Positions 33,401 through 45,400 of a DNA stretch of 64,000 bases are shown here, piece by piece (position 1 is the first letter of the stretch; the number at the start of each line of letters is the position of its first letter). This DNA is from Nonomuraea sp. NBC_00507. Its GTDB lineage: Bacteria > Actinomycetota > Actinomycetes > Streptosporangiales > Streptosporangiaceae. The notes under the pieces are model-generated. The model saw only the letters and a program-made list of their open reading frames with translations, made no database searches and was not told where the DNA came from. The stretch spans positions 12,028,001-12,092,000 of the forward strand of contig NZ_CP107853.1 of assembly GCF_036013525.1 (NCBI RefSeq), read 5' to 3'. The translations under genes were made by a program, and so were the position numbers.

Positions 33401-36400
33401 GCCGCGGCATAGTTGCCCTGGCCCGCACCCCCCAGCACGCCCGCCATCGAGGAGAACAGGACGAACGCGGTCAGATTCAGATCCCGCGTGAGCTCGTGCA
33501 GATGCCGGGCGCCCTCCGCCTTGGGCCTGAGCACCCTGTCCAAACGCTCAGGAGTCAACGACGTGATCATCCCGTCATCAAGCACACCGGCCGTATGCAC
33601 CACACCCACCAACGCATGCTCGGCCGGAACCGAACCGATCACATCGGCCAGCGCCTCACGATCACCGACATCACAACCGGCCACGGTCACGCTCGCACCA
33701 TGCTCGGCCAGTTCGGCCACCAACTCGGCGGCACCAGGCGCATCCAGACCACGCCGACTGACCAGCAGCAGACGCCGGACACCATGCACGGTCACCAAAT
33801 GCCTGGCCACCAACGCACCCAGCCCACCAGTACCACCCGTGACCAGCACCGTCCCATCCGGACCGAACACCCGCTCGCCATCACCGGCCAGCACACGACC
33901 CTCGTCATCCAGCCCCGCGACCGTGCCCTGCACCCCAGGCAGGACAGCCCGGCTCAGCCGCGGCACCCACACCTGCCCACCTCGCACCGCCAGCTGAGAC
34001 TCACCGGTGGCCAACGCCCCGGCAATCACGTCCGGCGAAGCATCATCCCCATCCAGATCCAGCAGCGCGAAACGCCCCGGCTGCTCAGCCTGGGCAGCCC
34101 GCACCAACCCCCACACCTCAGCCTGCGCCACATCGGGGCGCTCCCCGGCAACCGTCGCCACCCCACTCCGGGTGACAACGACCAGCCGCGACGCCACGAA
34201 CCGATCATCGGCCAGCCACTCCCGCACCAGCCCCAGCACCTCATGCACCGCCCGCGCACCAACCGGAGCCGCCACCAACACCCACTCAGGAACCACCCCA
34301 CCCTCGGGCAGCCCGGAAAGGATCTCGACACTCGGCGCGCCACTCGCCGCACCGGCCTGCAGTGACACCCAGTCGACCTGGAAGAGCTTGTTCCGGTCCC
34401 CGGTGGCGGGAGGTGCCTCCAGCTGCCCGACCGGCACCGGACGTGCGGCCAGCGAACCGATCGTGGCGACGGCCAGTCCCTCGGTGTCCATCAGCGTCAG
34501 AGAGACCGCGCCCTGCCCGGCCGGAGAGATCCGGACGCGCAGCTTCGTGGCTCCGGACGCGTGCAGCGCCACCGCGCCCCACGCGAACGGCAGGTAGGGG
34601 CGGCCGGGCTCCGGATCGGCCGTGTACCCGCCGAGGGCGATCGCATGTAGGGCCGCGTCGAACAGCGCCGGGTGCAGCCCGAACCTGGCGGCGTCGCGGG
34701 CCATCTCCTCTGGCAGTGCCAGCTCGGCGAAGAGTTCGTTCTCCTTGCGCCAGACGGTCTTGAGTCCGCGGAAGGATGGGCCGTAGGCCAGGCCCATGTC
34801 GGCGAAGTCGTCGTACATCTCGTCCAGGGCCACCGCCTGGGCGCGTTCCGGCGGCCAGGTCATGTGGGGTTCCGGGATCGCCGGGACGGCCTCGGCCAGC
34901 ACTCCGGCGGCGTGCTGCGTCCATGGCTCCTCCGGTACGCCGTGGGGGCGGGAGTAGATCCCCAGCGGCCGCCGTCCGTCCACGTCGGGCGCACCCACGG
35001 CCAGCTGGAGCTGGGCGGCTCCGCGTTCGGGGAGCATCAGCGGGGCCTGCAGGGTGAGCTCCTCCAGCAGACCGCAGCCGGCCTCGTCGCCGGCGCGGAT
35101 GGCCAGCTCGACGAAGGCCGCGCCGGGCAGGATCACCTGCCCGTTGACTGCGTGGTCGGCGAGCCATGGATGCGTGGCGATCGACACGCGCCCGGTGAGA
35201 ACGACCGCTCCGCCGTCGGCGAGCACCGTGAACGCGCCGAGCAGCGGGTGGCCCGTGGCCTGCAGACCGAGGCTTTCCGCATCCGCGGCGCCGACGGACT
35301 CCTGCGGCCAGTAGCGCTGGTGCTGGAAGGCATAGGTGGGCAGGGCGACCGTACGGGGACGGGCGGGGGCGTACACCTGGGCCCAGTCGACCTCGACGCC
35401 GCGTACCCACAGCTCGGCCGTGTTTGACCACAACCTGCTCAGGTCTCCGTCGTCGCGGCGCAGCGTGCCGACCGCCACGACCTCGCCGCCGGCGTCCTCC
35501 GCCGTGTCCTGCACCGCCATGGTCAGCACCGGATGCGCGCTGACCTCCACGAACACGCCATGCCCCTCCTCGATCAGCGCCCGGACCGCAGGATCCAGCC
35601 GTACGGGTTGGCGCAGGTTCTCATACCAGTACGCCGCATCCGCCTCCGTCCCGGTGAGCCAGCAACCACGCACCGTCGAATACCACGGCACCTGACCGGC
35701 CCTGGGCGCCACAGGAGCCAAAAGCCCCGCGAGTTCCTCCTGAAGGTGTTCCACATGCGCCGAGTGCGAGGCGTAGTCCACCTCGATCCGCCGAGCCCGC
35801 ACGCCCCACACCTCGGCGTCGACCAGCAGTTCGTCGAGTGCGTCCACGTCACCCGACACCACCGTCGAGGCCGGGCCGTTGACCACCGCCACCGACACAC
35901 GCCCATCCCAGCGCGAGATCAGCTCGGCCACCTCAGCCGACCCCAGCGGCACCGACACCATCCCGCCACGCCCCGCCAGCGCCACAATCGCCCGGCTACG
36001 CAAAGCCACCACCCGAGCGCCGTCCTCCAACGACAACGCACCCGCCACCACCGCGGCGGCGATCTCTCCTTGGGAGTGCCCGACCACGGCCGCGGGAGTC
36101 ACCCCGACCGACCGCCACACCTCCGCCAGCGACACCATCACCGCCCACAACACCGGCTGGATCACATCCACCCGGTCAAACCCCTCACCACCCCGCAACA
36201 CACCACTCAGCGACCAATCCACGAACGGAGCCAACGCCGCCTCACACTCCGCCACCCGCGCAGCGAACACCGGCGACGACTCCAGCAACTCCACCCCCAT
36301 CCCCACCCACTGCGACCCCTGACCGGGGAACACCAGAACCGTCTTACCGCCTGCCCCGGCCACGCCCGCCACCACGCCGGGCACGTCCACGCCCTCGGCC

Positions 36401-39400
36401 AGCCCACGCAGGCCGGCGAGCAACTCGTCCCGGCCCGCACCCACCACCACGGCCCGGCGGTCGAACGCCGACCGCGAGACCACCAGCGAATGGGCCACAT
36501 CCACCAGCCGCTCAGGCGATCCCGCCACCCACTCAGCCAGCCGACCCGCCTGTGCCTGGAGCGCCTCCGCGGTGCGCCCGGACAGAACCATTGGCGCCAC
36601 TGGAAGATCCAGATCGTTGTCCTCGGTCACCGCCGCCGCCGATGGCTCCTCCAGAACGACGTGCGCGTTCGTACCGCTCACGCCGAAGGAGGAGACCGCC
36701 GCGCGGCGCGGGCGATCCCGGCGGTCCCACTGCCGGGCCTCGGCCAGCAGCTCGACCGCGCCCGCCGACCAGTCCACATGCGGCGACGGCTCATCCGCAT
36801 GCAGCGTCTTGGGCAGCAGTCCGTTGCGCATGGCCATGACCATCTTGATCACGCCGGCCACACCGGCCGCGGCCTGCGTGTGACCGATGTTCGATTTCAC
36901 GGATCCGAGCCACAGCGGCCGATCCTCCGCCCGGTCCCGGCCATAGGTGGCCAGCAGCGCCTGGGCTTCGATCGGGTCACCCAGCGTCGTCCCGGTGCCA
37001 TGCGCCTCCACCACATCGACGTCCGTGGCCGACAACCCGGAGTTCGCCAGCGCCTGCCGGATCACCCGCTGCTGCGACGGACCGTTCGGCGCCGTCAACC
37101 CGTTGCTCGCACCGTCCTGGTTCACCGCCGACCCGCGCACCACCGCCAGCACCCGATGGCCGTTGCGCTCAGCGTCCGAGAGCCGCTCCACCAGCAGCAT
37201 CCCGACGCCCTCACCCCAGCCCGTGCCATCCGCCGAAGCCGAGAACGCCTTACAGCGCCCATCCGCCGACAACCCACGCTGCCGCGAGAACTCCACGAAC
37301 GTGCCAGGCGTGGCCATCACCGTCACACCACCGGCGAGCGCGAGATCACACTCACCGGACCGCAGCGCCTGCACCGCCCAGTGCAGTGCCACCAGCGACG
37401 ACGAGCAGGCCGTGTCGACAGTTACGGCCGGGCCCTCCAAGCCCAGGCTGTAGGACACCCGTCCCGAGGCGATGCTGCCGGAGTTACCGGTCGCGATCAG
37501 CCCCTCCAGTTCGTCGGGCATGGAAGAGAGCTGGAGGGCGTAGTCGTGGTACATGACGCCGGCGAATACACCTGTACGGCTGCCGCGCAGCGTTGTGGGG
37601 TTGATCCCGGCCCGCTCGATCGCCTCCCACGAGGCTTCGAGCAGCAACCGCTGCTGCGGATCCATCGCCAGCGCCTCGCGCGGACTGATCCCGAAGAACG
37701 CCGGATCGAACTCCGCCGCGTCATGCAGGAACCCGCCGTGCTTGGCATAGAAGGTGCCGTGAGTGTCGGGATCGGGGTCGTAGAGCTTCTCCAGGTCCCA
37801 GCCGCGATCCGAGGGGAAGTCACCGATCGCGTCCGTGCCGGCCGCCACCAGATCCCACAGGTCCTCCGGCGAGAACACCTCGCCCGGATAGCGGCAGGCC
37901 ATCCCCACGATCGCGATCGGCTCGTCGTTCACCGGTGTCCTGACGGCGGTGACGGGCACGAGGTCGGCCGCGACCCCGGTGAGCTCGGTCTCGAGGTAGT
38001 CCGCGACGGCCCGGGCGTTGGGGTAGTCGAAGACGAGGGTGGCGGGCAGGCGCAGCGCGGTAGCCGTGTTGAGCTGGTTACGGAACTCCACCGCGGTCAG
38101 TGAGTCGAAGCCGAGCTCCTGGAAGGCACGGTCCGGCTGCACCGCCTCCATCGAGGGGTACGCCAGCACTCTGGCGACTTCCTGCCGTACGAGATCCAGC
38201 AGCGCCTTGGCCCGCTCATCCGCCTCCAGACCGGCCAGCCGCCCTGCCAGAGCCGAGCCGCCCGCCGCCCCTGAGCGCGCCTGCCGTACCGGGCCGCGCA
38301 CCAGGCCGCGCAGCAACGCGGGAAGAACATCCCCACGCGAGCGCAACGCCGCGGCATCCACCCGCAACGGCACCAACGCCGCCACATCCCGGCCAACCCC
38401 GGCATCGAACAGCGCCAACCCCTCAGCCACCGACAACGCCGGCAACCCCTGACGCCGCATACGCTCAAAATCGGCCGCACTCAACCAGCCGCTCAACCCC
38501 GTATCGGTGTCCCACAACCCGTACGCCAGCGACGTCGCCACCAACCCCAACGACCGACGATGCACCGCCAACGCATCCAGGAACACATTGGCCGCCGCAT
38601 AATTACCCTGCCCCGCCGCCAGCACCAACCCGCCGGCCGACGAGAACAACACAAACGCCGACAGATCCACATCCCGCGTCAGCTCATGCAGATGCCACGC
38701 CGCATCCGCCTTCGCCGCCAGCACCCCATCCAACCGCTCCGCCGTCAACGACCCGACCAAACCGTTGTCGGCTACGCCCGCCGCATGCACAACGGCACGC
38801 AACGGAAACTCCACCGGCACCGACCCCAGCAGCTCCGCGACCGCCCGACGATCGGCCACATCACACGCGGCCACCGACACACTCGCGCCATGCTCAGCCA
38901 ATTCGTTCACCAGCTCAGCGGCACCCGGCGCCGCCATGCCCCGCCTGCTGGCCAGCAGCACATGACGGACACCATGGGTGACAACCAGGTGGCGGGCCAC
39001 CAGCGCACCCAGCCCACCGGTCCCTCCCGTGACCAGCACCGTCCCCGACGGATCCCACGCCACCGCCCCACCAGCCGCGGAGACCTTGGCCAGCCGCGGA
39101 AGCCACACCTCACCTTCACGAACAGCAGCCTCCGCCTCCCCTGAGGCCACCACCGAGCCCACCGCACGCCACGACTCGGCACTGCCATCCACATCCACCA
39201 GCACGAAACGGCCCGGATTCTCCGCCTCCGCCGCCCGCACCAGACCCCACACCGGAGCCTGCGCCACATCCAGACCGGCATCCGAACCCATCGCCACCGC
39301 ACCACGCGTGACGACCACCAGCCGCGAAGACGCGAACCGCTCATCGGCCAGCCATCCCTGTACGGATGCCAGCACGTGGTTCACGGTCCGGCGCATCGCG

Positions 39401-42400
39401 CCCGGGATGTCCGACTCGGACTCGGTGACCGGGCACTCCACGAACGCCCACTCGGGCACTGATTCGACATCCTGCAGCGATGCCAGGTCCGGGTACTCAT
39501 TGCCTTCGGCGGACACAACCGGACTGTTGGTCAGGGGTATCCAGTTCACCTGGTGAAGGGAGCCCTGGTGCCCGCCGAGGTCGGTGGTGGAGAGGGGGCG
39601 GAGGGTGAGGGTGTCGATCTGGGCCACGGGCGCGCCGGTGTGGTCGGCGACGGCCAGCGTGATGCCGCCGGTCACCGGGGTGACCTTGATCCGCAGGCTG
39701 GTGGCCGCACTGGCGTGCAGGCTCACCCCAGACCAGGCGAAGGGCAGGTACGGCCGTCCAGGCTCGGGCGCCGGCAACAGATCACCCAGAGCACTGGCAT
39801 GCAAGCTCGCATCCAGCAATGCCGGATGCAACCCGAACCGGCTCGCCTCGGCATGCGCCTCATCCGGCAACACGACCTCGGCGAACACCTCACCCGGCCG
39901 ACCCCACGCCCCCACCAGGCCCTGGAAGATGGGGCCGTAGTCCAGCCCGATCGCGGCCATCTCCTCATACAGGCCCTCGACGGCGATCTGCCGGGCCCCG
40001 GGCGGCGGCCAGACGGTCAGGTCGAACACCGGCGCGGGCAGATCGGGGGTGAGCAGGCCCTGAGCGTGCTGTATCCACTCCTCGCTCTGCGGGGTGCGCG
40101 AGTGCAGGCTGATCGGCCGCGCGCCACTGTGATCGGGGCCGCCGGCCATCAACTGCACCTGTAGGCCACCCTCATCGGGCACCACCAACGGCGCCTGAAG
40201 GGTCAACTCCTGCACACCCGGGCAACCGATCTCCTGCCCCGCCCGCAGCGCCAACTCCACCAACGCCGCACCCGGAACGACCACCCGCCCGTTCACCACG
40301 TGATCAGCCAGCCACGGCTGCGCCGACGCCGACAACCGCCCGGTGAAGGAGACATGGGCACCATCCGGTGCCGGAACGACGGCACGCAGCAACGGATGGT
40401 CGAGGGCCTCCAGCCCAGCCGCCGCCACATCCCCGTCATCAACCCGCGCGGACATCCAGTAACGCTGGTGCTGGAACGCATACGTCGGCAACTCCACCCG
40501 CCGCGGAGACGCCGGAGCGAAGAACGCTTCCCAATCCACCACCCCACCACGGGAGTGCAACAGCCCCAGCGCCTCCACCACCGTGCGAACCTCATCACGA
40601 TCCCTGCGAACAGCAGGGACGAACACCGCGTCATCGAGACTCTGCTGCGCCAGCCCGGTCAGGACACCATCCGGTCCGACCTCAAGGAACACACCAGCAC
40701 CCGCCACCCGCGCAGCCGCCACACCATCGGCGAACCGCACTGCCTGCCGGACGTGCTCCACCCAGTAGCCGGGGTTGCTCAGCTGGCCCGGCTCGGCGAG
40801 TCGCCCGGTGATGTTGGAGACGATCGCGATGTCCGGCTCGTGGAAGGTCAGACCCGCGATCGCCTCAGCGAAGTCGTCCAGCATCGGCTCCATCAACGGC
40901 GAATGGAACGCATGGGAGACCCTGAGGCGGCGGGTGCGCACCTTCCGCTCGGCCAGCAGGGCGGCGATCTCCTCCACCACGTCCTGCTCGCCGGAGACCA
41001 CCACCGCAGCCGGCCCGTTCACCGCCGCGATCCCGGCCCGGTCCTCGCGGCCCTCCAGCAGCGGCACCACCTCGCCCTCCGGGGCGGCGACCGCCAGCAT
41101 CGCCCCACCCGACGGCAACCCCTGCATCAACCGAGCCCGCGCCGCGACCAACGAGCACGCATCCGCGAGCGAGAACACCCCCGCCACATGCGCGGCGGCG
41201 ATCTCCCCGATCGAATGCCCCACCAGCACATCGGGGGCGACGCCCAGTGAGGACAAGAGCCGATACAGCGCCACCTCGAACGCGAACAACGCCGGCTGCG
41301 TCATCCCCGTCTCATCCAGCACCCCATCCGAATCGGCGAACATCACCTCACGCAACGGACGCGGCAGCAGGGGGTCCAGGGCTTGGCAGATCTCCGCCAG
41401 AGCCTCGCCGAACACCGGGAACGCGGCCGCCAGATCCCGGCCCATGCCCACCCGCTGACTGCCCTGACCCGTAAACAACAACGCCAGCCTGCCGCCCGAA
41501 CCACTCCCCGTGACCACACCCGGCGCCACCGAACCATCGGCCAACACCCGCAGACCCGCCAGCAATTCGTCACGATCCCCGCCGACCACCACCGCGCGAT
41601 GCTCCAGCACCGTCCGGCCCGTCGCCAGCGACCAGCCCACATCAACCAGACCAGCCCGATCAATCGCGGATGGGCCTGCATCAGCTACCGCCAGCGCATC
41701 CGTCACACGGGCGCCCATCGCTGCCGCGTCCAACGCATCGGACTGCCCAGCCACCCACGACACCAGCCGCCCGGCCTGCGCCCGCAACGCCTCCGGACTC
41801 TTCGCCGAGACCACCCACGGCACCACCGGCAGCTCCGAGCCACCAACCACAGCCTCGACCACGACCGGAGACGCCTCCAGCACGACATGCGCATTCGTGC
41901 CACTGATCCCGAACGACGACACCGCAGCCCGCCGCGGCCGATCCAGCTCACCCCACGAACGAGCCTCCCTCAGCAACTCGACCGCGCCAGCCGACCAGTC
42001 CACATGCGGCGACGGCTCATCCACATGCAGCGTCCTGGGCAACAGCCCGTGGCGCATGGCCATCACCATCTTGATCACACCAGCCACACCCGCAGCCGCC
42101 TGCGTATGGCCAAAGTTCGACTTCACCGTGCCCAGCCACAACGGCCGATCCACCGCCCGGCCCTGACCATAGGTCGCCAGGATGGCCTGAGCCTCGATCG
42201 GATCACCCAAAGTCGTCCCAGTCCCGTGCGCCTCCACCACGTCCACATCAGCCGCCGACAGGCCCGCGTTGGCCAGCGCCTGCAGGATCACCCGCTGCTG
42301 CGACGGCCCGTTCGGCGCCGTCAGACCGTTACTGGCCCCGTCCTGATTGATCGCGCTGCCCCGCAGCACGGCCAGCACCTGATGACCGTTGCGGCGCGCG

Positions 42401-45400
42401 TCCGACAACCGCTCCACCAGCAACATCCCGACGCCCTCACCCCAGCCCGTGCCATCGGCCGAAGCCGAGAACGCCTTACACCGCCCATCAGCAGCCATCC
42501 CACGCTGCCGCGAGAACTCGATGAACATCCCCGGCGTCGACATCACCGTCACACCACCGGCGAGCGCGAGATCACACTCACCCGACCGCAGTGCCTGCGC
42601 CGCCCAATGCAGCGCCACCAACGAGGAGGAACACGCCGTGTCGACCGTGACCGCCGGGCCCTCCAAACCCAGGCTGTAGGACACCCGGCCAGACACCAAA
42701 CTCCCGCCACTGGTCGAAGCCGGCGTCCCCAACCCGTAGTCGTGATACATCACCCCGGCGAACACACCCGTACGGCTGCCCCGCAGCGCGGTGACCTTGA
42801 TCCCGGCCCGCTCGATCGCCTCCCACGAAGCCTCCAGCAACAACCGCTGCTGCGGATCCATCCCGGCCGCCTCACGCGGCGAGATCCCGAAAAACCCAGG
42901 ATCGAAGTCCGCCGCGTCATACAAGAACCCGCCGACACGTGTGTACGTCTTGCCCGCCACCCCCGGCTCCGGCGCATACACCCCCTCGACATCCCAACCA
43001 CGATCGGCCGGGAACTCCCCCACCGCATCCGTCCCGGCCACCACCAGATCCCACAGATCCTCCGGCGAGGTCACCCCACCCGGATACCGGCACGCCATCC
43101 CCACGATCGCGATCGGCTCATCCACCACCGAGGTGGCAGCCACCACCGCCCGTTCGGCATGCCCGCCCGCCAGCTCACCCACCAGATAGCCGGCCACCGC
43201 CTCAGCAGTCGGATAATCGAAAACGAGCGTGGCCGGCAACCGCAGCCCCGTAACCGCGTTCAGCTGGTTGCGGAACTCCACCGCGGTCAGTGAGTCGAAG
43301 CCGAGTTCCTGGAAGGCACGGTTCGGCTGCACCGCCTCCACCGACGGATATCCCAGCACCCTGGCGACTTCCTGCCGCACCAGATCCAGCAACACCCGGC
43401 CACGCTCATCCGCCGCCAACCCCGCGAGCCGCTGCCCGAGCCCATTGGCCGCTGCGCCGGCACGGCGGACAGGTCCGCGCACCAGGCCGCGCAGCAACGC
43501 GGGAAGAACATCCCCACGCGAGCGCAACGCCGCGGCATCCACCCGCAACGGCACCAACGCCGCCACATCCCGGCCAACCCCGGCATCGAACAGCGCCAAC
43601 CCCTCAGCCACCGACAACGCCGGCAACCCCTGACGCCGCATACGCTCAAAATCGGCCGCACTCAACCAGCCGCTCAACCCCGTATCGGTGTCCCACAACC
43701 CGTACGCCAGCGACGTCGCCACCAACCCCAACGACCGACGATGCACCGCCAACGCATCCAGGAACACATTGGCCGCCGCATAATTACCCTGCCCCGCCGC
43801 CAGCACCAACCCGCCGGCCGACGAGAACAACACAAACGCCGACAGATCCACATCCCGCGTCAGCTCATGCAGATGCCACGCCGCATCCGCCTTCGCCGCC
43901 AGCACCCCATCCAACCGCTCCGCCGTCAACGACCCGACCAAACCGTTGTCGGCTACGCCCGCCGCATGCACAACGGCACGCAACGGAAACTCCACCGGCA
44001 CCGACCCCAGCAGCTCCGCGACCGCCCGACGATCGGCCACATCACACGCGGCCACCGACACACTCGCGCCATGCTCAGCCAATTCGTTCACCAGCTCAGC
44101 GGCACCCGGCGCCGCCATGCCCCGCCTGCTGGCCAGCAGCACATGACGGACACCATGGGTGACAACCAGGTGGCGGGCCACCAGCGCACCCAGCCCACCG
44201 GTCCCTCCCGTGACCAGCACCGTCCCCGACGGATCCCACGCCACCGCCCCACCAGCCGCCGAGACCTTGGCCAGCCGCGGAAGCCACACCTCACCTTCAC
44301 GAACAGCAGCCTCCGCCTCCCCTGAGGCCACCACCGAGCCCACCGCACGCCACGACTCGGCACTGCCATCCACATCCACCAGCACGAAACGGCCCGGATT
44401 CTCCGCCTCCGCCGCCCGCACCAGACCCCACACCGGAGCCTGCGCCACATCCAGACCGGCATCCGAACCCAGCGCCACCGCACCACGCGTGACGACCACC
44501 AGCCGCGAAGACGCGAACCGCTCATCGGCCAGCCACTCCTGGATCACACGCAGGACGGCTCCGACAGCCTCACGCACGGCATCGAGCACATCGGTTTCCG
44601 CTGATGTCACTGCGTGGACGACCGCCTCAGGGGCAACAACACCCTCAACGATCGCCGCCTTCGCGGCGGCGAGATCAGGCAGTTCCTCGGCCGCGGTCTG
44701 CGCGACCGGGAGTGGCGTCCAGTTCACGTGGAGCAGGGAGTCCGGACGGTCGGCGAGCTGGTCGGCGGAGACGGGACGTACGGCGAGCGACTCCACCGAC
44801 AACACCGGCGCCCCGGTGGGATCGGCGATGGTCAGGGCGATGGAATTGTCGCGCACGGGCGAGATCAGCACTCGCACGCTGTTCGCCCCGGCCGAATGCA
44901 GGCACACTCCTGCCCAGGAGAACGGCAGGACCGTCTGCCCGTCACCGGCCAGCAGTTGGGCGTGCATCGTGGCATCCAGGAGTGCCGGGTGCAGCCCGAA
45001 CCTGGCCGCGTCCGCGTGGGCCTCCTGAGGCAGCGCGACCTCGGCGAACACCTCGTCCGCACGCCGCCATGCCGCCTGTAGGCCCTGGAACACGGGCCCG
45101 TACTCGTACCCTCTGTCCAGCAGCAGGTCGTACGCCTCGGTCACATCGATCACCGTGGCCCCCGGCGGGGGCCACTGCTCCAGCCCGGACGCGGTCACCG
45201 GCGGGGCGGCGGCCAGCGCACCATCGGCGTGCGTGACCCACGCGTCCGCCGCGTCGCCGTCGGCGCGGGAGTGGATCGAGACCGGCCTCGTCCCCGCCCC
45301 GTCGGCGGCACCGACAAGGACCTGCACCTGGCGGCCGCCATCGGGCGGCACCACCAGCGGCGCCTGCAGGGTGAGCTCCTGTACGAGTCGGCAGCCCACC

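Larger units (their letters stand above)
32780..37935 (-). other. PKS module 3: KS-AT(methylmalonyl)-DH-KR-ACP
   Basis: KS Cys3663, AT Ser4107 (GHSQGE) with YASHS, DH His4414 ([10 protein letters not shown]), KR with LDD and Tyr4995, and ACP Ser5161 ([10 protein letters not shown]) are present. Methylmalonyl-CoA extension and a trisubstituted trans double bond are predicted. Its AT is shared almost exactly with module 6 in the next subunit, and its KR with module 4. Confidence 0.9.

Noticed and set aside
28039..44535. Possible CRISPR or mobile-element origin of the repeats
   Set aside because: The repeats are whole KR-coding blocks in frame within PKS modules, with no spacers, terminal inverted repeats or transposase.
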